This document shows positions 56,598 through 64,000 of a DNA stretch of 64,000 bases, piece after piece; positions within the stretch are counted from its first letter, which is position 1; each line of letters starts with the position of its first letter. Source of the stretch: Chromobacterium sinusclupearum (lineage in GTDB: Bacteria; Pseudomonadota; Gammaproteobacteria; Burkholderiales; Chromobacteriaceae); assembly GCF_002902845.1 (NCBI RefSeq), contig NZ_PPTF01000010.1, forward strand, positions 62,001 through 126,000, read 5' to 3'. The position numbers and the translations under genes are program-made. The notes below the pieces were generated by a model, which was given only the letters and a program-made list of their open reading frames with translations, ran no database searches and was not told the DNA's origin.

Positions 56598-59500
56598 TCC
56601 TATTCCTCCAGCGAGGCACAGCTGCAGGTTGCGCATTCGCCCCAGTCCCTGCTGTTGGCCCACCATCGACAGACGCACCCGAATGGCGGCGCGGGTTAGC
56701 CGAGAGGACTTCTGTCATGCGGAATGGTGTAGTGGGTTCAACGCTGCGCATATTGTTCATGGTGGGCCACGCGGCATCACGCATACGGCCAGTGGCCCGC
56801 CTCAGAGCGCTCAGGTCCGCGCTGATGAGTAACGACCGGTTGGGTTTGTACTTGTTGTAGTTGTAGCTATTTGGATTTCTGACAGACCAGTCGTTGAGAA
56901 GCGCATCAATTTCCTCTTCACATCCTGTCTTCTCGTCTTTATCTATGGCAAGGACCCTTCGCTCGATCTCATCGACCACATCGGCCAACAGTGAACTAGG
57001 GGCAAGCGAAAGGTCAGGTTTGCGACGCATTTGAGATGCCCCGTGACGAATCATCGTCACGAGAGCTGCATGCAGGGCCCGGTCGCGAGCACGCGAGGCA
57101 AATGGAGTCACACTTGTAGCTTCCACATCCCTGTAAAGTGAGGAATGCCAACCAAGAAAAGTCTCATAGTGCGATCGATCTCGTGGCTTGGCTGCATTCA
57201 GGATCGCGACAACCAAGCCGGGGAAGACGCTCCGACCTACACGGCTGGTTGCCTGGATGTACTCGGAGCGGGTCTTTGGCTGTCCGTTCAGAAGCATGGC
57301 CCCAAGGCGGGCAACATCGACGCCAACACTGACCATGTTCGTAGCAAGTACCACATCAATACAATCCGGATCCGCCGCAGTGCGTTTCAACTGGGCCAGT
57401 ATCTCGATAATCTCCTTCTGCGAAGCCCGGGAAGTCAACTCCTTGGGGGGAGAAATCACTCTTGTGTTCTCGTTCCGCTGGTCGGAGTACAGTTTCATGG
57501 CATCGGGCACATCATCAAGCATCTGAACAATTGCACCCCCTAACTCTCGAAGAGAATTAAAATATGCAAGCAACGTAGCATAGCCGTCCCTCTCCTCGTC
57601 GGTCGCGCCTGTTGCAGGCCCTGAGGACTGCAGCAGTGATGCGGTGGTCGCTTGGAGTGCAAACTTTGCCGATCGCCCCGCAGTCGTCACACCAAGGTAG
57701 ATTCGAGGTTCCCGTCGATCCTCTGGCCGAGCTGCAACGGCAAATCCCGAGTCATCATAATCAATGCCAGGAGGGGGAAACTGTCTGCTTTCCCTGTCGA
57801 AAAGCGCCCTTGCCTGGTCAGACGCTCTTCTGATCGTTGCTGTCGAACCGATGACCTTCGGCTTGCGGCCATCCTTCCGCAATAGCCAGTCAAAGGCTGT
57901 TTCGTACACTCCCGCAATCGTTCCAAGAGGACCACTGATTAGATGTAACTCGTCCTGGATGATGAGATCAGTCGCCTGGGGCGTTCCGAAGGCGAAAAGA
58001 TCTCCAACTTCTTCCCGTGTGGGAAGCAACGCGAACTTGTCAATCGTCCCGATGAGCAAGGTTGGTCTTTGACTATATATATCGCTATCAACGGTGAAGA
58101 CCGGCCAGCGACCGAATCTCTCGCCGAGAAGACACACAGAGCTTTTGCACGTCGGGTAAACCTCCTCGGAGGTTTCGTCGTAGACCCATCTAACAGGCTG
58201 CTGGCAGCAAGGGCACGCCTCAATCTGTTCTGCAGAACTTCCACCCCGATTACCCCTCTTAGCCAACGCATCCTTGAAGTTGTTTGGAGTAGCATCGCCC
58301 CCCACCCAAAGCCCGATCGAGAATGGAACGCTCCCCAGGTGCTTCAGCACCGTCTCGGCCCCCGGAGCCAGTCCACGCCTTATCAGCTCGCATGCGAGCA
58401 CAAGAGCCGATGCACGCTCAAACTGCTGTGCGGTAAGGAGGCGAAGTGTATATCTCATCACCGCGGCATTCCCCGCTCCATCGTCAGGGCTCGTGACAGA
58501 GAGGCGCCGATAAAATGCAAGCATGGCGATAATAGTGAGGTAAGCCTCGGTTTTACCCCCACCAGTTGGAAACCACAGCAAATCCAGAATTTCCCGGTCC
58601 GGTGCTGAAGCCTTGCAGGCAGAACCTGCAGCCAGAAGGATAAACCCCAGCTGGAATGGCCTCCATCCGAGGGGACGACTGGACGCTTTCCATGAGTGCT
58701 GCAGGGCCATTGCCCTATTTGCGAGGCGGAATGACATCAGAAGATCTGGGTCTCTGCGCATTGCCTCGATGCCGCCCCGGATACGCTCTAACGCGTCATT
58801 GCACTTGGTCAAGTGTCCCTGTGCAATGCAGCGAAGATTCTCTGAGTCTAGGGTTTGCGCCTTCTGCGATGTTTGGTAAATCCAGTCTGTGTAGGCACTT
58901 GGCAACTCCTCCAGGCGAGCGAGAATCGATTTGTCGTCCAGAGTAGCCAGGGCTTCGGCCTCGAATGCTCCACGCATCACTAGTGGCTGAAACACTTCAT
59001 GACCGTCCTCTCGGACCGCTGACACGGCTGCGTAGGGAATCCATTCACTTCGGATGGATGAAGCAAAACCTGCCGAACTCGACCAAGATGCAGAACATTG
59101 ATGACCTGCTGCAAATTCGTGGCACTCGCGGTATAGAAGCTGCCCGGCTTCCTCGTCTTCATCATTGGCGGAAGACCTTGGAGGCCTAGGCACGATATGG
59201 GTACCAGTTCGAGGCTCGATCTGCAGTTCGGTCTGAAAGAGCGTCAGTGCTTCGCTTGCATCACGGTCGCCTTTCGGTGCTTCACTTCGATTGATCAGCG
59301 TAATCGTTGCAATACAACCCGATTGCATCGACTTCACCCTGACATGCAGCTCGACGGACGCATCGAGTCCATCTGCCAACAAGGGGATCGTTTCTTGGCT
59401 GTCTATAGGAAGTACGATTTTATCGACGGTGATACAGAACTGCCTGCGCGTCCATTTCGAATACGTCGTGTGTGACTTCTCCCCAGGCACACGCTCACCC

Positions 59501-59823
59501 TTGTAGGTGGCAAACCGGACATTTACGGCCACCTCGCAACCTTCATTTTGGCTTTCGGCACAAAAGGATAGGCCCATCGTACATGGCCTCTGCTGTCCAA
59601 CCGGAGTGCTGGAACCAGGTGTATCATCATCTTCACCCTCCCCACTGCTCCCGTCATCGTCCGACGCATCCATCCGGTCACCGATTGGCCAAAGAATGCC
59701 GGTCAGGTATACATCAGATGGTCGCACTTTCCTCCCCTCGAGGATCTCATCATCTTGGTGCGGACCTACCAGATCCTCCCGGAGCCGTTCAATCACGGTT
59801 CCTCTTAATTCTGCTGGCGTCAT
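56590..59823 (-). CDS. drmA: DISARM core helicase DrmA-like
   Basis: The 1077-residue SF2-like helicase has Walker A FPTGGGKTEAY (about 418-428), DEXH motif IIQDELHLISGPLGT (621-635), motif III IGSTATI, and helicase-C motifs VLATNMVSVGVDVARLGAM and IQATSRVGR. A CPCC...C cluster lies between (537-565). The DELHLISGPLGT stretch is very typical of DrmA. It is followed directly by DrmB, the usual DISARM order. It overlaps the upstream SF1 helicase by 4 bases (ATGA). Confidence 0.87.
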   Translation of the reverse strand: MTPAELRGTVIERLREDLVGPHQDDEILEGRKVRPSDVYLTGILWPIGDRMDASDDDGSSGEGEDDDTPGSSTPVGQQRPCTMGLSFCAESQNEGCEVAVNVRFATYKGERVPGEKSHTTYSKWTRRQFCITVDKIVLPIDSQETIPLLADGLDASVELHVRVKSMQSGCIATITLINRSEAPKGDRDASEALTLFQTELQIEPRTGTHIVPRPPRSSANDEDEEAGQLLYRECHEFAAGHQCSASWSSSAGFASSIRSEWIPYAAVSAVREDGHEVFQPLVMRGAFEAEALATLDDKSILARLEELPSAYTDWIYQTSQKAQTLDSENLRCIAQGHLTKCNDALERIRGGIEAMRRDPDLLMSFRLANRAMALQHSWKASSRPLGWRPFQLGFILLAAGSACKASAPDREILDLLWFPTGGGKTEAYLTIIAMLAFYRRLSVTSPDDGAGNAAVMRYTLRLLTAQQFERASALVLACELIRRGLAPGAETVLKHLGSVPFSIGLWVGGDATPNNFKDALAKRGNRGGSSAEQIEACPCCQQPVRWVYDETSEEVYPTCKSSVCLLGERFGRWPVFTVDSDIYSQRPTLLIGTIDKFALLPTREEVGDLFAFGTPQATDLIIQDELHLISGPLGTIAGVYETAFDWLLRKDGRKPKVIGSTATIRRASDQARALFDRESRQFPPPGIDYDDSGFAVAARPEDRREPRIYLGVTTAGRSAKFALQATTASLLQSSGPATGATDEERDGYATLLAYFNSLRELGGAIVQMLDDVPDAMKLYSDQRNENTRVISPPKELTSRASQKEIIEILAQLKRTAADPDCIDVVLATNMVSVGVDVARLGAMLLNGQPKTRSEYIQATSRVGRSVFPGLVVAILNAAKPRDRSHYETFLGWHSSLYRDVEATSVTPFASRARDRALHAALVTMIRHGASQMRRKPDLSLAPSSLLADVVDEIERRVLAIDKDEKTGCEEEIDALLNDWSVRNPNSYNYNKYKPNRSLLISADLSALRRATGRMRDAAWPTMNNMRSVEPTTPFRMTEVLSANPRRHSGASVDGGPTAGTGANAQPAAVPRWRNRNV

Positions 59824-61730
59824 TTCTTTTTCCTCCCGTGCTGGAAGTAGGTCTGGGGATAGCCGATGACAAGCGGGGCAAGTATGAGTCCTGAGTCTCT
59901 CCAGGGCTGATGCAGTTTCTCTCGATCTGGATCATCCCTCGAAATTGCAAACGTCCTAACCCCAAGCAAGCGAAGATGCTTGAAATACGCAGGCAGCCTC
60001 ACCTGCCCAAGTTCAAGCTTTTCTGCCATGTCAAAGAGATCCCTATTCAGTACTGTGGAGAGATAGCCCAGAGGCTCATCCGAGCTCTCCAGGGTCATGA
60101 CATACCGCCATTCCTTCAAGGGGCCACATATACTGGCTCGCATTTGCCGAACCCCTGAGGAATACTTCAACAGGTTGCGCTGCGCCTCAGTCACCAAAGC
60201 TGCACTCGCGAACATCTGTGTGCCAGCCAGTCCGCAGGCGTCAATGTCACGACGATGGCCAATCTCCACCTGGATTCTGTCATTGTCGTAGGAAGTGCTG
60301 AAGGCTCTCCCAGACTGTTCAAGCCGCCGGTACGGCTTGCTAGAGGCCCCTTTACCAACCTTCAACTCATGCTTGGCGCGGGTTGCACCCACAAAGAGCA
60401 CCCGCGCTTCTTCACAAAGCCTGTCATCCTCTACCGATCCCGAGGGCTGCGCGGGCAAATACAACCGTACTTCGCCTGCTTCACGTCCTTTCGAACCGTG
60501 AACAGTGCCTATCACGGGCCCTAGAGTACCGAAATCCGGTGTTATGAACTGGTATGGCACAGAGCTTCCCGCCAGTCGATCCACCAGCTTTCGCACAGAA
60601 ACTCTTGATTGTGATTGCCCGAAGAACCTTACGAGATCCTTCCAAGCACTTTCGCAAGAAGCCGAATCTCTGTTGACCCGAACAGACCATCGTGTCTGAA
60701 ATTCAGCCACATCGATATCGTCCTTGGTCCAGTCCCATAAAATCAGAGCAATCCAGGTATGAATACAAACAGGAAGGCCAGACATTCGAAGGCGGTAGGG
60801 CCTTCGCTCGATGTAGCTTGATGCCTCAAGAGCCTCCCCCCTTTTCCTGAACAAAAGAAATGCATCGTCAAGTTGGGAGGAAAGCGCTGGAAAGTCATCC
60901 CTGAAATTTCCAACATCCGAGTGATTGGTCGATTCGATCAGTTTTCGAACTTGCTCATACCGCTCCACACTAGATGCCTTGTTAGCCGTTAGAACTTGGC
61001 GGCCTATTCCAAAGAGCTTCATGAGTACAGGATCACTCGTCCTGTGAATTTCCTTCAATTCCACACAATTGAAGTCGGGAAGGTATTTGCGAATACAGTC
61101 TGGCAAGTGACCTTCCACTTCACTCGGACTCCCCTCTTCTCCGAACATGTAGATGGCCTGGGCCTCGTCAGAGAACACGGTGACTCCTGTTTCTTTGGGA
61201 AGAGCATCAATGATGTCGAGAAGCAGCTCACATCTAGTTCCCACAATATCCTGAGCCTCATCCACAAGAAGATGCTGCACAGAACTAAGATATTCGAATA
61301 CACCATCGTTCTTCCTCACGAGCTCAATGACTTTATCGATGTTGTTCTCGAAGGATCCATTCAGCTTTGCTGATGAATCGAAGCCAGAATGGATTGCCCA
61401 GGCATGCGAGTCGATAGTTGCAATCCTCAGGCCGTAGGCGGACGAAGGGTCCTTCAGGTATGAAGAGATCCGATTGCGTAGTTCGTGTACAGCGGTTCGC
61501 GTAAAGGAAATCAACCAGATGCGAGAGGCATCGGCAAATCCATTGTCGATAAGCCAGGCAATCCGGGCACAGGCAACTGCCGTCTTGCCTGTCCCCGGGC
61601 CAGCATCGACCAACAACCGTTCCTCGCTCCCTGCCGTGATGACTTGAATCTGCTCATCAGTCCATGGAACCTCGTACCTGGGCTGCTTTGAGCCGACCAG
61701 TTGCGTGGTGCCCACCTCAGCCTTCTTCAT
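59820..61730 (-). CDS. UvrD-like SF1 helicase
   Basis: The 636-residue protein has Walker A DAGPGTGKTAVACARIA (42-58), motif Ib region ISFTRTAVHELR, motif II LLVDEAQD, and late motif VI-like VLFVGATRAKHEL. No nuclease domain is visible. The start at 61730 follows GTGGAGGAAATC and overlaps Vsr by 14 bases. It is a second SF1 motor in the operon; its role could be DNA loading, unwinding behind DrmA, or R-loop handling. Confidence 0.78.
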   Translation of the reverse strand: MKKAEVGTTQLVGSKQPRYEVPWTDEQIQVITAGSEERLLVDAGPGTGKTAVACARIAWLIDNGFADASRIWLISFTRTAVHELRNRISSYLKDPSSAYGLRIATIDSHAWAIHSGFDSSAKLNGSFENNIDKVIELVRKNDGVFEYLSSVQHLLVDEAQDIVGTRCELLLDIIDALPKETGVTVFSDEAQAIYMFGEEGSPSEVEGHLPDCIRKYLPDFNCVELKEIHRTSDPVLMKLFGIGRQVLTANKASSVERYEQVRKLIESTNHSDVGNFRDDFPALSSQLDDAFLLFRKRGEALEASSYIERRPYRLRMSGLPVCIHTWIALILWDWTKDDIDVAEFQTRWSVRVNRDSASCESAWKDLVRFFGQSQSRVSVRKLVDRLAGSSVPYQFITPDFGTLGPVIGTVHGSKGREAGEVRLYLPAQPSGSVEDDRLCEEARVLFVGATRAKHELKVGKGASSKPYRRLEQSGRAFSTSYDNDRIQVEIGHRRDIDACGLAGTQMFASAALVTEAQRNLLKYSSGVRQMRASICGPLKEWRYVMTLESSDEPLGYLSTVLNRDLFDMAEKLELGQVRLPAYFKHLRLLGVRTFAISRDDPDREKLHQPWRDSGLILAPLVIGYPQTYFQHGRKKK

Positions 61731-62133
61731 TTGTGATTTCCTCCACAAGCCGGCGCAATCTATCTTCACTACCGACTTCGCACTCCCAAATTACAGCAAC
61801 CTTCCAACCAAGTGCTTTTAGTTCTCGAACCTGCCGCTCATCTCGCTGAACATTCGCGGCAAACTTCCGTTGCCAGAAGTCAGGACGCGTCGCTGGAGTT
61901 GTCGCAAATTTGCAGCCCTGATGCCTGTGCCAGAAGCAACCGTGGACAAAGATCACCGCATGCCATCGGGGTAGTACTAAGTCAGGGCGACCAGGCAATT
62001 GCTTCTTATGCAATCGGAATCTGAAGCCAAACCTATGCAAAAAACGCTTGACCACCATCTCAGGAGCGGTGTCGCGTCCCTTGATAGCTGACATCATTCG
62101 CGATCTCGTTCGCGTGTCTACTATATCAGTCAC
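61717..62133 (-). CDS. vsr: Very short patch repair endonuclease
   Basis: The 138-residue protein matches Vsr throughout: TRSRMMSAIKGRDTAPEMVVKRFLHR, catalytic D51 in LPGRPDLVLP, H64 and the zinc residues C66 and H71 in VHGCFWHRHQGC, and W/C in VAVIWECEV. Vsr nicks T:G mismatches made by deamination of 5-methylcytosine and typically accompanies a C5 methyltransferase. It opens the defence operon. Confidence 0.92.
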   Translation of the reverse strand: MTDIVDTRTRSRMMSAIKGRDTAPEMVVKRFLHRFGFRFRLHKKQLPGRPDLVLPRWHAVIFVHGCFWHRHQGCKFATTPATRPDFWQRKFAANVQRDERQVRELKALGWKVAVIWECEVGSEDRLRRLVEEITNEEG

Positions 62134-62167
62134 TTATCTGGTTCGTTATTAATACAAATACAAGTTA

Positions 62168-62244
62168 AAATACGTATTTCTCTTCATAGTAGAAATATAG
62201 TGTCACTTCACCTGTAGCAATGAGTTAAATACTTTTAACTCATT
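62168..62244. promoter_or_regulatory. Palindromes in the presumed operon promoter
   Basis: The gap 62134-62283 carries AAATACGTATTT (62168-62179), a perfect 12-base palindrome, and AATGAGTTAAA (62219-62229) paired with TTTAACTCATT (62234-62244), an 11-bp stem with a 4-base loop. Neither has a T run on a useful side, so these look like operators or promoter structure rather than a terminator. The region is very AT-rich. Confidence 0.45.
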
Positions 62245-62283
62245 AAAAAGCATTGCACTCACGCACCGTCTCCTCAATAACTC

Positions 62284-63315
62284 TTAATCAACAGCTTTCT
62301 TAAAGTAAATCTCAAGCGGCTCAAAAAACTTCACTCTTGCTTCAGAATATTCCATAACTCGTTTATTTGCCTTCTCTGTCCGTCGCTGAGACTGCTTCAT
62401 CATATAGACAAATCGCCGAGCTCCGTCATGAGCATCATCATTTCCACCGACGAATGTCGTTCTGCTTTGAACATTTGCTCGTTTCCAAAGTGCGGCCTCC
62501 AAACTGCCGTCAAACGTAATTTCTACTGTAATGTCTGGAGACCTCATCAGTGTCTGAGAACTTAAATCGCACAATGTGAGCAGCTCAATATCTCCCAACT
62601 CCTCTACACCATCACCCTTCGACTTTAGAATATTGAAGGCTTTCTCCTGTGGGTTGGACATCAGTCGACGGGCTTTCTTCTTGTCGCCATTTTCCCTATA
62701 CATATTCTTTTCTATAATATGTATTAGCAAGAACTTGACATGCCACGGCTCAAAGTAAGTCAATTGAATTTTGGGACACTCTTCTTCAGCTAAACTGAAT
62801 GGAATCCTGGTCCCATGGCCTTTCTCTCCTGCAAAATCTCTCACCCAAGACTTATTCTTTATCTCATCCAAGGCGATGCGAAGAGCCTTCTCATCACTTC
62901 GAATCCGCTTGAACATTTCTCCCAATTCCTTTGGAGCAGAGTGGCCGGTAAAGTGCGTCGCCAAGCCAACCTCTGCCATAAGAAGTCGAACTTGTTCTTC
63001 AACTTGCTTAGGGGTATGTTTTCCACGGCCGGATGCTTCGTACAAAACAACCGGACTGACACAAGCAAATACATCTAAGCAGTAGTGATCTTCCACTAGC
63101 GCTAAAAAGGCTAGGAGTGCATGAAAACGGTGGCCGCGTAGAGGCTGCTCAACATCATCCCGCAATCGAATGTCCTGCAAGACATTATTGTCGAAGAATA
63201 ACAATAGCCTTTCCGAAACCGTTGCGTAATAACACGCCATCGCATCCAGTCGGAGAAGCGCTGAGAGAAAGTTTTCTTTTGCCTCCTTGTCAGCTGTAGC
63301 CAAGAAGGACTCCAC
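62284..63315 (-). CDS. Protein with possible PIN-like domain, upstream of defence operon
   Basis: The 343-residue protein (GTG start behind AGGAAAG) is unfamiliar overall. Residues 35-100 resemble a PIN-type nuclease opening: hydrophobic strand then D42 in LLLFFDNNVLQ, and E93 at the end of a second strand (VVLYEASGRG). Acidic D242, E244 and D250 in GDIELLTLCD could complete a site. It is co-directional with the Vsr operon, 150 bases upstream, and lies in the same low-GC DNA. It could be a toxin, abortive-infection effector or unrelated cargo. Confidence 0.45.
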   Translation of the reverse strand: MESFLATADKEAKENFLSALLRLDAMACYYATVSERLLLFFDNNVLQDIRLRDDVEQPLRGHRFHALLAFLALVEDHYCLDVFACVSPVVLYEASGRGKHTPKQVEEQVRLLMAEVGLATHFTGHSAPKELGEMFKRIRSDEKALRIALDEIKNKSWVRDFAGEKGHGTRIPFSLAEEECPKIQLTYFEPWHVKFLLIHIIEKNMYRENGDKKKARRLMSNPQEKAFNILKSKGDGVEELGDIELLTLCDLSSQTLMRSPDITVEITFDGSLEAALWKRANVQSRTTFVGGNDDAHDGARRFVYMMKQSQRRTEKANKRVMEYSEARVKFFEPLEIYFKKAVD

Positions 63316-63458
63316 TCTTTCCTAACGTTTTGTGCGAGCAATAAGTATTTTTTTATCATGTTGTGATTCGAAGCGTTGAGCGAACACAACGGTATCAGAT
63401 AAAAACTTGGCTTTTATGCCATCAAACCATTTCATCTTTTATCCTGTCACATATCAGT

Positions 63459-64000
63459 CTATGACTTCGGCAATATCATTGCCAAGCTCTTATTTCTATC
63501 TTTCAAGAAAGCTTCTAAATCTGCACGCAAAAAAATATAGGTCGTTCCGCCATCTACGGAGGGACCGCTTATCGGATACAAACCACGATTCATCAAGGCC
63601 CGGGATGCAGAACAACGTCCAAAACCACTTCGCTCTGCAAGCTCTTTCCCCCAAACATACCGCTGTTTGAAGCGCTCCAGGGCAGCCTTACTAACACTAT
63701 GCATACACTTTTACTTTTATTGATGCTAATAGTATATGAATCCATAGTCTCTAAGCCAGTACAACACGTGTTCCTTCAACCCGAGGTAGCGAGCAGCACC
63801 AGCCAAGGAAAACATATCCAGCTCTGGCTGACGCCGCTGAAACCATTGCAAGAACTGCTCTCTGGAGAGCAACAGCCCACTAATGCCATGCCGAGCAGGG
63901 TTGTATCCGACGACCGTGAGTTCGTTAGCTTGGATGGCCTGCAGGAGTTCTACCATGCCGGTCCCATTGCGGGTATATCCACGGCAGATCTGGTCAATTG
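63459..64000 (-). pseudogene. Decayed TniQ-like transposition gene (partial)
   Basis: Two minus-strand segments in the same frame (63726 to the window edge, and 63459-63704) are separated by TAG, TAA and TAA stops between 63713 and 63728. Together they read as a helix-turn-helix protein: MFSLAGAARYLGLKEHVLYWL, then KAALERFKQRYVWGKELAER and ISGPSVDGGTTYIFLRADL. This order resembles the C-terminal part of TniQ/TnsD-like proteins of Tn7- and Tn5053-type elements. The N-terminal part lies beyond the window. It suggests the island entered by such an element. Confidence 0.45.

Noticed and set aside
50446..62133. BREX, Z1/MORC-type or type I restriction assignment for the defence island
   Set aside because: No pglZ, brxC, Z1 helicase, HATPase or HsdR/M/S was found; DrmA and DrmB signatures fit DISARM instead.
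62219..62244. Intrinsic terminator of the 62284-63315 gene
   Set aside because: Read on the minus strand the hairpin is not followed by a T run; the T-rich part precedes it.

Overview
The window is a stretch of high-GC betaproteobacterial chromosome. Gene content and order point to Neisseriales and most likely Chromobacterium: a hemC-hemD-hemX-hemY run, a HexR-controlled Entner-Doudoroff locus ordered edd-eda / zwf-pgl-glk-hexR-pgi, secreted M4 and M28 proteases, and several lineage-restricted orphan families. This is an inference from content; no rRNA or tRNA gene was seen.

Region 1 (1-5.5 kb): a foldback element, a membrane diguanylate cyclase, a MITE-like inverted repeat that supplies the cyclase stop codon, a drug exporter with its MarR regulator and a clear palindromic operator, a GcvA-like LysR gene, and a divergent, highly structured stretch ending in a strong plus-strand terminator (possible sRNA).

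Region 2 (5.5-26 kb): mainly core metabolism. It holds hemC-hemD-hemX-hemY divergent from ppc, tandem secreted M28 and M4 proteases, pdxH, a SNF2-family helicase, hemL, a tightly packed minus-strand run (rubredoxin, M48 lipoprotein protease, MmcQ/YjbR protein, 49-codon ORF, hemJ, secreted protein, CYTH triphosphatase), and thiD-thiE.

Region 3 (26-34.6 kb): glucose catabolism. pgi, hexR, glk, pgl and zwf face edd and eda. Two near-identical HexR-type palindromes sit 30 bases upstream of the zwf and edd start codons.

Region 4 (34.6-50 kb): accessory genes. These are an RCC1-repeat lipoprotein followed by a subtilisin, a RES/Xre toxin-antitoxin pair, a tandem pair of beta-trefoil-like proteins, a large secreted protein with two chitin-binding-like modules and a MepA-like metallopeptidase end, a HipA/YjjJ-like kinase, an M24 peptidase and a pair of paralogous small proteins.

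Region 5 (50-64 kb): a visibly lower-GC defence island. A plasmid-partition (RepB C-terminal-like) remnant lies at the left and a decayed TniQ-like gene at the right. Between them is a DISARM-related locus. The minus-strand block runs Vsr endonuclease - UvrD-like helicase - DrmA-like helicase - DrmB (DUF1998) - NERD-SF1 helicase - AspBHI/Mrr nuclease with overlapping or nearly abutting ends, and it faces a convergent C5-cytosine methyltransferase. No phospholipase-D drmC, drmD or drmE was found. A DrmAB core with a modification-sensing Mrr-type nuclease, two SF1 helicases and Vsr instead is the most interesting candidate for an undescribed or little-described DISARM variant. A possible PIN-domain protein gene lies just upstream of the operon.
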